DNA of 39,162 nt, taken from a virus. Shown here one piece after another: positions 9,501-17,455 of this stretch. The notes beneath the pieces were generated by a model that saw nothing but the letters and a program-made list of their open reading frames with translations, made no database searches and was not told the origin of the DNA. Numbering within the stretch: the first letter of the stretch is position 1; every line of letters starts with the position of its first letter. The DNA lies in the IMG/VR virus record IMGVR_UViG_3300010885_014667, positions 1 to 39,162 of that record, one strand, 5' to 3'. Made by a program: the position numbers and the translations under genes.

Positions 9501-12500
9501 CAGCTAAAGGCTTTTTACAGTTTGGCAATGAAATTAGTAGCATTGATGAGTTTGTTGTAGAGGCATATACCAACCCAGAGTTCCAGCGTTTCTTAAAAGA
9601 TGTGCCTGTGGTGAACACAAAACAGACTTTATGGGGCAAATTTACTCAGTTAATATCTAAACTGTTTGGTTTGAACAATATGCTTGGCTACACTTTAGCT
9701 AATGCAAACGACATTTTTATGGCTCCCCCAGAGACATCAAAAGAAGCCCGCGCTCTAAACTTACAAGGCAAACTTGGTGGATATATTCTTGAGGATAGCT
9801 ATCGTGCTGGCCCTGAAACTCGATCATTAACAGATAAAATGTTTGGTGAACGTGGTGATTGGGATGGGGTTAAAGATGCCATACCTTCGTTTTTATCAGG
9901 ATTAAAAGACTCTACCCGTAAACACTTCCTTGGTGCTCTAACCTTGCGTCAGATTGAAGACGTAGTCGGTCCTCGTGTTCCTCCGTTTAAAGAGTTTATT
10001 AACCGCATGGAGTTCATGCTTGATGACCGAAATGCAACCTTAAATAAGACTAAAGATATTGTTAAGCCTTGGATGAAATGGCAAAGTGCTAACCCTAAAA
10101 AGGGCAAAATTCTTAATGAATTAATGCTAGATGCTACTCGTATGGGTATTGACCCTGATATTAATACTAGTGATGAGATTCTTAATCGTGCTTGGAATGA
10201 TATAGGCACCGACGGTCAAAAGATTTACCGCCAAGTACGTGACTTTTACGCTAACCAAATGAAAGACCACATTCAAGTTCTTTTGGATAGAAAAGCTACT
10301 GCATTAAAAGCAGATGGTATCAGTGAAAATGTAATCAAAAATCATCCTGAATACATAGCCTTAAAAGAACATTTTAGTAAGCATTCTATTCAGCCGTATT
10401 TTCCTATTCGTCGTTTTGGTCAATATTGGTTACAAATTGGTAAAGGTAAGACTAAAGAGTTTTACACCTTTGAGTCTGCTCGTGAACGTAATGCTTTCCA
10501 AAAGAAACGTGAACGGGAACTAAATAAGCAAGGCTCTACAGCCCAAGTATCCGCTGGTAACTCTATTAAGCAGATGGTTAACGATAACTTACAAGACTTT
10601 GAGTTCTTGGCAAAGTTAAAAGGTCTTGTTGCTAGAGAAACAGGCGGTACTCGTAAAGAACTTAAAGATAACATTACCGACGCTATTGAGCAGATGTATC
10701 TGATGACGTTGCCTGACCAAAGTATTCGCAAGATGTTCTTAAACCGTCAGGGCATCCAAGGTATGAACAAAGATATGCTTCGTGCTTTTACAGCGTCGGC
10801 GTTCCGCATTGCCTACCAACAGTCTAGATTTAAGCACAGCGATAGCTTGTATGGTGCAGTTGATGCCGCTGAGTCTTATATTGAGGGTATGGATACCCAA
10901 GAACGCAAAGTATATACTGACTATATACGTGAGTTAGAAGGCCGCCTCCAGTACATTATGAACCCGCCAGACACAGGGGCAATTCCTTCGTTCTTGTCTA
11001 ACGTGTCTTTCGTTTGGTACATGACTTCTCCAGCTTCAGCTTTAGTTAACATGCTCGGTGTTCCAGCAGTAGGTATCCCTGTAGTCGGTGCTAGGTTTGG
11101 GATTGGCAAAACATCTGCCATGATGACTTCCTACGCTAGAAAATTTATGAGCGCAGGGTTTAAAGACCCAAAAGGGAACTGGTCATTTCCGTCTTTTACA
11201 AACAAACCAGACATGTTTAATGAAAGACAAAAAGCCGCTTTTGAACAGTTTATTGCCGATGGACTAATTGACATTACTCTTACACACGACATCGTTGGCT
11301 TAGCTGAGACTAACTCTAATTTATATACAGGGCGCACTCAGAAGGTTATGGGTGTATTGTCTGCAGCTTTCCACGGCGCTGAGAAGTTTAACCGTGAAGT
11401 AGTAGCTATGTCGTCTTATGATCTGGCTTACGAGCGTGCTAAGGCAAATGGATTAAGTGATGACGCTGCACAGAAAAAAGCCATTGATGAGGCTAAAGAA
11501 CTTACATACAAGTCAATGTTTGACTATTCTACACTTAACAAGCCACGCTATTTCCAGCCAGCTTACGCTAAAGTGTTCTTGCAGTTTAAGCAGTTCTCTC
11601 AGCAGATGACGTATATGCTTGCTCGTAGCGCCTATGAAGGGTTCTATAAGAAGTTTGATGCTAATGAGCTGCAAGATATTGGCACACAGATTAATACTAC
11701 CCGCACTACCGACGGTCAACCTGCTTTAGAAGGCCCTGCTTTAGACGCAGCAGTTAAGCAATATATTAAGGACTTCCGTGCCGAAGGTAAAAAACGCCTC
11801 ATGGGTACGCTCGGTGCTACATTCTTATTTGCTGGAGCTACGGGTTTACCCGGATGGTCTGCTTTATCTGCATTGATGGAAATGCTACAAACTCTATTTG
11901 CTGATGAAGATGAAGAAGACCAACCATTTGATTTTGACAACTGGTTTAAGAATTGGACTAATGAAACCTTTGGAGGCATGTTTGGGGAATCTATAGGTAA
12001 TTTTGTTGGAGAGTCTGTTTCTCGTGGGGTTGTAACTCAAGCATCTGGGGTTAACTTAGCTGATCGTATGGGATTAGATAGCATGTGGTTCCGTGATAAC
12101 CGTCAGAGCGCAGATGAAGTTAGTGCCGTAGAAGCTACATTAGTTAGCCTTATGGGACCAGCGGTAGGCTTAGCAGTTACTGGGGCTAATGCACTTAAAC
12201 AATTAAATGACGGTCATTTAGGTCGTGCTATTGAGACTGCCACACCTGCTGTTATTAAGAACGCCCTTAAAGGTACACGTTTGAGTTCAGAAGGTGCGTT
12301 AACTCTTAGTGGGGACATTCTTATCGAAGACTTTAGTGCGGCTGAAATAGGCGCACAGGCTCTTGGTTTCTCCCCAGAACGCTTAGCCCAACGTCAAAAG
12401 TCTAATATTGAAACTAAAGGTGCTGAGCAAGAGATTATTAAGAAGCACCAAGACCTTCTCAATGCGTTCTTTATGTCGGTTGATACTGGTGATGATGACA

Positions 12501-12700
12501 TGCGGGAACGAGTTATTGACAAGATTAGTAGGTTTAATAGGTCTAACCCTGGCGACGCAATCACACCTGAAGCACTAGTAGCCTCTATTAATCGCCGTTA
12601 TGAGCAGCGTGCACTGGCTCAACAGACTGGTGGCGTAAACATTAACAAGAAACTTATTGGTCAACTTGGCGAGATGGGTAACTACGGTAACCCTGATTAA
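6527..12700 (+). CDS. Giant multidomain virion protein with HExxH metallopeptidase motif
   Basis: This 2057-residue protein is read from a GTG preceded by TAAGGG. The first residues (PIINIPNIGQVNFPDTMSQ) are a typical opening of very large phage ejection or polyvalent proteins. Hydrophobic segments occur near residues 132-165, about 1490-1530 and about 1760-1790, as expected of a protein that crosses the host envelope. A zinc-peptidase signature HEVLH lies at residues 956-960, with H964 and acidic residues E1008 and E1012 (IDEFVVEAYT) as possible further ligands. The region FDYSTLNKPRYFQPAY then FLQFKQFSQQMTYML resembles large polyvalent protein-associated domains. It ends the late gene string, directly before the leftward terminator. 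The peptidase could act on the wall, a host protein or the virion itself; the sequence does not say which. Confidence 0.8.
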   Translation: MPIINIPNIGQVNFPDTMSQADIVSAIENDILKKPGRAPEDVGFLEGTKAAIGRGIESLGDVASGLGLAKTAITGTEAQTKAKMEAIKADQQKPEAAPGMTVEDFQRIYKDKGILAAAKEVPKYISEQVLQSVPQMAGPLAVGAAASPFITPFGGALAGMATYGVQQFGNFLVRQAQEKKDPKELELTKAALTAAGTAPIGYFADRFTAGLGGSSKKVGEQILKELSARQVAGEVGKGVIGGATRGIIAESPTEVLEQAAERYQAGLSLTGPEAMSEYKNAFFGAAAAGGGIGGVSGGIRGYADTRTQPIIEPDQSGISGVGAQREAPGGIRTADQTGLDFSSERPEEPLGREAELNTPLTAPPAATDFSQIDQAIEAPKQTEEEVAARAFQNSQKAEQIKQIQAKLNEVDAYIRDLSEVNPDDERIADAVDYAKRISQQAERLQAEVIAPQKVTALNAPEQQGFDFAPADENTQRSLDIAPTEFGLTAPEGKVDTSTELTPIEVPKYETSKFMFVTPNADPFKGLNTFFNSVKPAAVSESEAKAHQAEVRKLQEAITEFQQDAVGKDRAGRINTIRNFFDQFNIAPVEKQNEIARLPQVMPGMDAQTQQQVLSEISQLPNINTVRGMKELNSRLDTAMADYSEAKLGRSRENAILPWQDHEDVSTKTDADALRRLDNISEKFKTPEEKAASTYLTAHADYDKPFASAIRAAAFDLGAEQGPVFRSQDKATAQLFRNWAGKNLAPMSIAKFDATINEFRQMGEKISKRKLEDEDIASGKKVGWGAWSKGNPKIMHPSVETRIANNDLPGALRALSRLGTEFQKGLAKQLMKLDLKTSIGVGKQEDFAKYMVEQNAGPEMTQIMMMLSESFPSVFQEHFRNLDDVRATYKALTDLKAGRLGVDRKTLEAYTGQLKEATEAYQAAIAVLDSRGTYMPSLDAININRDRGGNTTATFLHEVLHAATHWALDPANYDLLDANQKQAVDELKRMYNTAKGFLQFGNEISSIDEFVVEAYTNPEFQRFLKDVPVVNTKQTLWGKFTQLISKLFGLNNMLGYTLANANDIFMAPPETSKEARALNLQGKLGGYILEDSYRAGPETRSLTDKMFGERGDWDGVKDAIPSFLSGLKDSTRKHFLGALTLRQIEDVVGPRVPPFKEFINRMEFMLDDRNATLNKTKDIVKPWMKWQSANPKKGKILNELMLDATRMGIDPDINTSDEILNRAWNDIGTDGQKIYRQVRDFYANQMKDHIQVLLDRKATALKADGISENVIKNHPEYIALKEHFSKHSIQPYFPIRRFGQYWLQIGKGKTKEFYTFESARERNAFQKKRERELNKQGSTAQVSAGNSIKQMVNDNLQDFEFLAKLKGLVARETGGTRKELKDNITDAIEQMYLMTLPDQSIRKMFLNRQGIQGMNKDMLRAFTASAFRIAYQQSRFKHSDSLYGAVDAAESYIEGMDTQERKVYTDYIRELEGRLQYIMNPPDTGAIPSFLSNVSFVWYMTSPASALVNMLGVPAVGIPVVGARFGIGKTSAMMTSYARKFMSAGFKDPKGNWSFPSFTNKPDMFNERQKAAFEQFIADGLIDITLTHDIVGLAETNSNLYTGRTQKVMGVLSAAFHGAEKFNREVVAMSSYDLAYERAKANGLSDDAAQKKAIDEAKELTYKSMFDYSTLNKPRYFQPAYAKVFLQFKQFSQQMTYMLARSAYEGFYKKFDANELQDIGTQINTTRTTDGQPALEGPALDAAVKQYIKDFRAEGKKRLMGTLGATFLFAGATGLPGWSALSALMEMLQTLFADEDEEDQPFDFDNWFKNWTNETFGGMFGESIGNFVGESVSRGVVTQASGVNLADRMGLDSMWFRDNRQSADEVSAVEATLVSLMGPAVGLAVTGANALKQLNDGHLGRAIETATPAVIKNALKGTRLSSEGALTLSGDILIEDFSAAEIGAQALGFSPERLAQRQKSNIETKGAEQEIIKKHQDLLNAFFMSVDTGDDDMRERVIDKISRFNRSNPGDAITPEALVASINRRYEQRALAQQTGGVNINKKLIGQLGEMGNYGNPD

Positions 12701-12704
12701 AAAA

Positions 12705-12722
12705 GACCCGCCGAAGCGGGTC
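12705..12722 (-). terminator. Rho-independent terminator ending the leftward early operon
   Basis: The stem GACCCGC/GCGGGTC closes a CGAA loop, which reads as a stable UUCG tetraloop on the minus strand. An A-tract at 12699-12704 on the plus strand gives six U residues after the hairpin in leftward transcripts only. Rightward transcripts get no U-run, so this is mainly a one-direction stop just beyond the last leftward genes. Confidence 0.85.
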
Positions 12723-12773
12723 CAAGAATCACTCGAAAGGAAGTAGTTGAAGCAACTACTAAGGCAAATAATA

Positions 12774-12971
12774 CTACTTAATGCGCCACACGCGCAAGCC
12801 GCAAATACCCAATTCGATAGTAGGAACGGACTTTATTTTATATCCTAGCCTACTTGTAGTCCTTTTAATCTGAATCAACGCCTCTTTTGCATCTAAACAA
12901 GGGATGAAAAAGGAAGCGCCGACTACAAATTTACGCCAATTAACTTTGAAGTCTAGACCGTGGATCAACAT
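12774..12971 (-). CDS. Small conserved-looking phage protein, last gene of the leftward operon
   Basis: This 65-residue product (MLIHGLDFKVNWRKFVVGAS) starts at the ATG at 12971 and overlaps the end of the primase gene by 32 nt. An upstream in-frame ATG at 13010 would lie deeper in the primase gene and gives a less natural N-terminus. It is basic, with a middle helix (AKEALIQIKRTTSRLGYKI) and a beta-like end (IELGICGLRVWRI), suggesting a small nucleic-acid-associated fold. The function is unknown. Confidence 0.6.
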   Translation of the reverse strand: MLIHGLDFKVNWRKFVVGASFFIPCLDAKEALIQIKRTTSRLGYKIKSVPTIELGICGLRVWRIK

Positions 12972-15789
12972 CGGGTGCACTCTTAGCCGCTTCAATATAA
13001 GTCTCAGCATCCAAAAAGTCTTTAATCTCTAGGTTAAATACGTAGGCATCAACTGGGGGAGATTGCAGCTTAGTCCCCTTAGATAAACGCTTCTTAACCT
13101 GACCTAGATAGATGCCGTCCACTTCCAAGCCCTTAAGGATGTTCTTCAAGTCAATCTGTTGCTTGGTGCAGTAAGTGCGAATCTGCTTGGCATTAATATA
13201 CAGACGCTTACCATCAGGCTCAATACGTACAAACAAGTCATTAAACTTAGGCTCGACAATCGGCAACTGCTCCATACCCGAACGTGCATCTGCCTGTCCA
13301 TTTATAACTAATGTGGATGCTCTGTGCTCGTTTAAAAACTCGCCAATAATGCTAGCTTCATTAATAGACTCAGGAGACTTAGCTTCCACACGCATATTGG
13401 CTAACTCTTTAACTAACCAGCGGTATACACGCCCAATATCGAAGTCAGGAATAATACCTAAGTCTTTAGCCATCAATGCACCAGCAATATTACAAGCTGC
13501 GGTTGCAGACCAAAAGCGCTCACGGCTTGTAAAACTAATTTCCTTATCTAACTTTTGCTGTACTTGCATCACAGTATCAATAGCCGTCTCTAAGTTAGCC
13601 ACAAGATGCTGAGCATAGATAATCCCTGCATGACCGTAATGAGAATAAAGCCCATTAAAGGTAATGTCGGCGTCTTCTTTTGAAAGCATGTCGGTGGCTT
13701 CAATACGGTACTCAAGCAAACGCATAAACTCACCATCGGGGGTAGCCTTGATAGAAGCTAACTTATCGTAAAAAGATGCGTTAGAACTACATAAAGCTAT
13801 GGTTGCCCATTTGGTTGCGTTAATGCGCTCGGCATTGTCATGTTGCATCATACGGTTCTTACCACGCCCTTGAGAAATACTATAGGCTAGGTCGGAGAAG
13901 TTATCGCCACTTAATTTAGTAATCTCGTCAATCGTTACAGGTAAGTTATTCATAATTCCCAAGCGGTGAATCATAGAGTTCTGTGTATCTTTCCATTGAA
14001 GCATTAATTCCTCAGGATGACCCCATACGCTATTGCACATCTTCAAAATAGTGGACTTACCTGTACCGGATGTATTGTTCACCAAGTTAATAATCGCACC
14101 TTTAAGATTCAAATGCTTTAAGAGGGGTGCCCCAAACGCTGTAAAGAAACCAAACGCATGTGGCTCAAATCCTGCACGGTTATATGTATTTGCTATTGTT
14201 TGCCATTCTGTCATCTCACCAACTGGGTGCATCCAGTTAGCCAAACTTCCTGTTGAACCTGAAGGGGGGCTATAGCTAATCTTTTCTGCGCTAATCTCTT
14301 TATCGCCGACGATAAATTTAGAATCGTGGTCTGTCCAACCAAATTGTGTTCTCATCATTTCTACCTTATGTTTATGTTGTAAGTCTTTAATGGATGTAAT
14401 TATGTAAGCCATAATGCCGTCCATCTGCTTTTTAGGTGCAGCTACACCGTGCCATGCTAACTTCTCACGTAACCGCTCGTAGTTCATAGCTTCTGTTTGT
14501 GGCATAGAAAACTCACGCACTCCATCTATAGGCAAATGCAAACGAATCCAAACTGCATCTCCCCTTGATGGGTCGTGTAATCGTTTGACTACATACAAGT
14601 CATGCTCGTAAATAGTAATTGCATCTTCTTCGCCGTCTTCGTCTTTGACGTTTAAATACACACCACCATTCTTGCCACGGAAATATGGGAATGGATACTC
14701 AGGGATTTTATAAACTTCTACTGTCCCCTTAGGAGTTTCGTGTGCTACTTCAACATCAGGCTCAGATGCTACTATTTCAGAACCTAACTGAATCGGTGAG
14801 GTGATCTTTCCTTTATTCGGGCAGTTAACGCAAGCCGAAGGGTGAATTTTTTCAAACGATGCACACGTATAAGGTCCTTTAGTGGAACGTGCTTTCCGTT
14901 CCGTTTCCTCTGCAGAATAAGAAGGATGTTCTTTTGAAATTTTGTGGATCGCCTCATCGCCATCTACGCACGCAATAGCTACCGCTAGTCCTGCTCTCCA
15001 TAATGGTTCCTCGATTGTGTCTTGGTTTAATACGATATGTTCAAGTTGAGCACAGCCCTTGCCATTCATTGTTTTCATCATTATGGTTTGAAACCGACTC
15101 TGACGATTACTTTGCAAAGCCTTACTCATCTCACTCTGCTGACGTGGAATATAGTCAGGTGCAACTAAAACTCCAATGATCCCTTTAATATCTTCGTAGT
15201 CAGTCTCGCCTTCTATAGACATAATCTCTACAGGTAAAGGTGGATCTTGTTTGAAGTTAGATGTTCCTGGTACTCTAAGAATAGATGCGCTCTCTGCTGT
15301 ACGTGAAGGATCACCTCGGAAGCCATGTTCTTCACAAAGTGCCTTGAGGCGGTCAGCTACAGGTTTCCATTCCGCACGAGAAATAGTCTCGGTCAGTCTC
15401 CAGTAGACGTGCAATCCACGACCTGAATTAACTATAGTCGGTAACGGCAAGCCAAGGGTATTACAAAACTTCTTAAGTTCTACTAAGCCTACTTCTTGGT
15501 TTAAATAACCTTTGCCTGTAGCATCTTTATCAATGCCGCAATCAATGTCCATCCAAAAAGATTTAAAGTAAGCGCTATTCTTTTGCGTGCGCCCGTCGGT
15601 ATCGTTCTCATACTTAGCACATGCAAAGTACACGTCAAACTTTTGCTCCAATAAAACATCAATTTCATCTGCCGCTTCCGCAAGTGATTCAACGAATACT
15701 TGCTTAGGGTGACCTTCTTGTTTTAAACCGACAAGGCAATACCACCCCTCAGGGGGCAGTACCGCAGTCAGTAATTCTGTATTTGCCAT
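12940..15789 (-). CDS. PrimPol-type primase fused to a DUF927-like helicase
   Basis: This 949-residue replication protein should make primers and unwind DNA at the phage fork. Residues 1-190 match an archaeo-eukaryotic primase: the metal-binding pair D81/D83 in FWMDIDCG, SGRGLHVYW at 122-130 and RVPGTSNFK at 172-180. A small Cys cluster follows (C309, C320, C323). The C-terminal half is a P-loop helicase with Walker A NNTSGTGKST at 571-580 and Walker B LPVTIDEI at 616-623, as in DUF927-containing proteins. The start codon has a strong ribosome site (GAGGTGAT). It is preceded by a structured gap, separate from the upstream helix-turn-helix gene. Confidence 0.9.
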   Translation of the reverse strand: MANTELLTAVLPPEGWYCLVGLKQEGHPKQVFVESLAEAADEIDVLLEQKFDVYFACAKYENDTDGRTQKNSAYFKSFWMDIDCGIDKDATGKGYLNQEVGLVELKKFCNTLGLPLPTIVNSGRGLHVYWRLTETISRAEWKPVADRLKALCEEHGFRGDPSRTAESASILRVPGTSNFKQDPPLPVEIMSIEGETDYEDIKGIIGVLVAPDYIPRQQSEMSKALQSNRQSRFQTIMMKTMNGKGCAQLEHIVLNQDTIEEPLWRAGLAVAIACVDGDEAIHKISKEHPSYSAEETERKARSTKGPYTCASFEKIHPSACVNCPNKGKITSPIQLGSEIVASEPDVEVAHETPKGTVEVYKIPEYPFPYFRGKNGGVYLNVKDEDGEEDAITIYEHDLYVVKRLHDPSRGDAVWIRLHLPIDGVREFSMPQTEAMNYERLREKLAWHGVAAPKKQMDGIMAYIITSIKDLQHKHKVEMMRTQFGWTDHDSKFIVGDKEISAEKISYSPPSGSTGSLANWMHPVGEMTEWQTIANTYNRAGFEPHAFGFFTAFGAPLLKHLNLKGAIINLVNNTSGTGKSTILKMCNSVWGHPEELMLQWKDTQNSMIHRLGIMNNLPVTIDEITKLSGDNFSDLAYSISQGRGKNRMMQHDNAERINATKWATIALCSSNASFYDKLASIKATPDGEFMRLLEYRIEATDMLSKEDADITFNGLYSHYGHAGIIYAQHLVANLETAIDTVMQVQQKLDKEISFTSRERFWSATAACNIAGALMAKDLGIIPDFDIGRVYRWLVKELANMRVEAKSPESINEASIIGEFLNEHRASTLVINGQADARSGMEQLPIVEPKFNDLFVRIEPDGKRLYINAKQIRTYCTKQQIDLKNILKGLEVDGIYLGQVKKRLSKGTKLQSPPVDAYVFNLEIKDFLDAETYIEAAKSAPDVDPRSRLQS

Positions 15790-15812
15790 ATCACCTCAAA
15801 CCGAATAAAGGA

Positions 15813-15867
15813 AGGACAGCAGGGGGTTCGGCACCACCCCTTTTCGCTCCGTCAAACTAGCTGTCCT
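15813..15867 (-). promoter_or_regulatory. Structured 5' leader upstream of the primase gene
   Basis: An outer 8-bp inverted repeat AGGACAGC/GCTGTCCT (15813-15820 and 15860-15867) encloses an inner GGGGT/ACCCC stem (15823-15827 and 15836-15840). It fills most of the gap between the helix-turn-helix gene and the primase, ending about 20 nt before the primase start. It could slow or attenuate leftward transcription, stabilise the downstream mRNA, or bind protein. There is no U-run after it in either direction, so it is not a standard terminator. Confidence 0.5.
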
Positions 15868-15876
15868 GGGTAAAAA

Positions 15877-16104
15877 CTAAGTTCGTAAGAACTCTTCTAT
15901 TTTTTCTGCTTTAGCTTTGTGCGGGTTGCTTGAACCAGTGAACCACGAGTAGACAGTCATACGGGATACATCAAAGAACCGTGCAACTTCTTCTACTGGC
16001 ATGTCATTAGCTATACACCACTTACCGAGCCGAACCCCAATATGCTTGGAATTAGCGGCTCGATTAGCTTGCACTAGCCGATAGCTATAGCCTCTTAGAT
16101 TCAT
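15877..16104 (-). CDS. Small helix-turn-helix DNA-binding protein
   Basis: This 75-residue basic protein has a recognisable helix-turn-helix at about residues 33-58 (MPVEEVARFFDVSRMTVYSW), like those in phage Cro-type and transposase-type regulators. Its start overlaps the upstream stop by 4 nt. It probably binds DNA near the early promoters or assists replication. With no second domain it is too small to be a CI-type repressor. It is a candidate to recognise one of the palindromes of this genome, but nothing in the sequence links it to a particular site. Confidence 0.75.
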   Translation of the reverse strand: MNLRGYSYRLVQANRAANSKHIGVRLGKWCIANDMPVEEVARFFDVSRMTVYSWFTGSSNPHKAKAEKIEEFLRT

Positions 16105-16976
16105 GCTTCGTCAGTAGACCAGTCGCCCATAATGGCTTTTAAGTCTTTCTTAGCAGTTGGCTCAGCAGCTTTCTTTTCAACACGTTTAACAGGCTCAGCA
16201 ATTTCTGCTTCAACTGCTTTTGCTTGCGGTGCTGGTTTTGGTGCAGATAACTTAGGAGCATCACTACTTGTCTTAGCTACGGACATTTCGATAGCTTTCT
16301 TAGCAGCTGGAGTTTCACCTTGGCGCTTAGCTACTTCCCACTGGTCTTTAGATAAAAACTTAAGGGGCTTAAAGAATAACTTAGCAGTATCGCTGTCAGT
16401 ATCAAAACGCATCTCAGTAGACAAGGTGTTCAAGTTGTAACCTTGTGAACCAACATACTTAGCGTATTGCTCAAACGGCATGTGAGTTAAATCGCCTTTA
16501 CCGAAGATAGACTTAGATGCTAAAGTAAGCTGGTAAATGTCACCACCAACATCGTCGGCAAGGACTACGGCTAAGCGACGGAAATGCCTACAAGCACGAC
16601 CACCACCTGAAGCAGAACCCTTAATATTTTGTGGGCACTCGGCACAGTTATGGTGTTGTGGTTGTTCGATTGATGCGTCCGGTGCTACGCCAGTGTTAGA
16701 CCAGCAGTCAGGAGGAGTTGCGTCCGCCTTTGGATTGTAAGCACCAGCATAGAAAGTACGGGATACATCTCTAGCCGCTTCAACGATAACTACATTTAAA
16801 GAATCGTTATTGCTTGTTAAGATTTCTTCACCGTTAACAACCATGCGGAATTTACCGCCACGCAGTGAAATACGTTTGCTACCGCCATTGCCTACAAGGG
16901 CACGAGTTGCGTCATCTAATTTGACGTCTTTGAGGTAGTCGGGTAATTCTTGATTAAAAAGAGCTAGTTCGCTCAT
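16101..16976 (-). CDS. Putative ssDNA-binding protein with a four-Cys site
   Basis: This 291-residue protein lies between the SNF2 helicase and primase genes. Residues 30-200 look like a beta-rich core, with Cys at 91, 111, 114 and 129 (HHNCAECPQN, GRACRHF) that could bind zinc. The tail (residues 235-291) is rich in Ala, Lys, Pro and Glu and ends in an acidic stretch (MGDWSTDEA), a form common in single-stranded DNA-binding proteins that recruit partners through an acidic tip. The function is inferred from this architecture and the replication neighbourhood; no direct motif proves it. The ribosome site AAGGAGAAG lies at the end of the preceding gene. Confidence 0.55.
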   Translation of the reverse strand: MSELALFNQELPDYLKDVKLDDATRALVGNGGSKRISLRGGKFRMVVNGEEILTSNNDSLNVVIVEAARDVSRTFYAGAYNPKADATPPDCWSNTGVAPDASIEQPQHHNCAECPQNIKGSASGGGRACRHFRRLAVVLADDVGGDIYQLTLASKSIFGKGDLTHMPFEQYAKYVGSQGYNLNTLSTEMRFDTDSDTAKLFFKPLKFLSKDQWEVAKRQGETPAAKKAIEMSVAKTSSDAPKLSAPKPAPQAKAVEAEIAEPVKRVEKKAAEPTAKKDLKAIMGDWSTDEA

Positions 16977-17368
16977 TTGCTTCTCCTTACAGTTATCGAG
17001 TGTTCGCTATCCACATTTAACCCGAGTGGTAGCAGATCGGGGTTTTCTTCTAAGAATTGCTTAATGTTTGTTTGATGAATACGTTTCTCCAATAATTCAG
17101 GAGCATGGTGTTCAAAAACAAATTGGTAAAACTTCTCCCAATCATTAGTCCAGTAACGACTTTTGACTGAGCGTATTGCAGTGCCATGCGGAGTTTTAAT
17201 GCTGTCGGCGCCTGTTTCTTTGCATACCTCAAGTATTTCTTTATTGAGAACATCGAGTTGTGCTTCAAAGTCAGCGTCAACTCTATCAGCATCTCTACGA
17301 GCAGCATCACGAGCATCACGGACTTTTATATAAACGGCGACCAGTTGGTCTACAGTTACTTGCGACAT
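16973..17368 (-). CDS. Coiled-coil phage protein in the replication operon
   Basis: This 131-residue protein has an N-terminal helix rich in Ala, Arg and Asp (residues 10-50, likely coiled coil). A compact C-terminal part follows (SRYWTNDWEKFYQF, then GLNVDSEHSITVRRSK). It is the first gene after the promoter at 17418-17446 and overlaps the putative ssDNA-binding gene by 4 nt, so it probably works with it in replication or recombination. It loosely recalls phage Gp157-type proteins, but the match is not firm. Confidence 0.65.
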   Translation of the reverse strand: MSQVTVDQLVAVYIKVRDARDAARRDADRVDADFEAQLDVLNKEILEVCKETGADSIKTPHGTAIRSVKSRYWTNDWEKFYQFVFEHHAPELLEKRIHQTNIKQFLEENPDLLPLGLNVDSEHSITVRRSK

Positions 17369-17417
17369 ACTTCCTTCCTTTCTTTATATTTCAATCGGGT
17401 CTATGCCCGTTAAAAAC

Positions 17418-17446
17418 ATCTTACTTCTAAAACTTTACCTTGTCAA
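17418..17446 (-). promoter_or_regulatory. Leftward sigma70-type promoter for the SSB-like/primase genes
   Basis: On the minus strand TTGACA (17441-17446) and TAAGAT (17418-17423) are separated by 17 nt. The start point would fall near 17411. The predicted leader holds a short CGGG/CCCG hairpin and then GAAAGGAAGGAAGT directly before the ATG at 17368. It sits in one of the few gaps in the leftward gene string. Confidence 0.7.
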
Positions 17447-17455
17447 CTACTTTAT

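Noticed and set aside
16132-16440. Plus-strand frame over the SSB-like gene
   Set aside because: Ala/Ser-rich antisense shadow of the Ala/Lys-rich tail.
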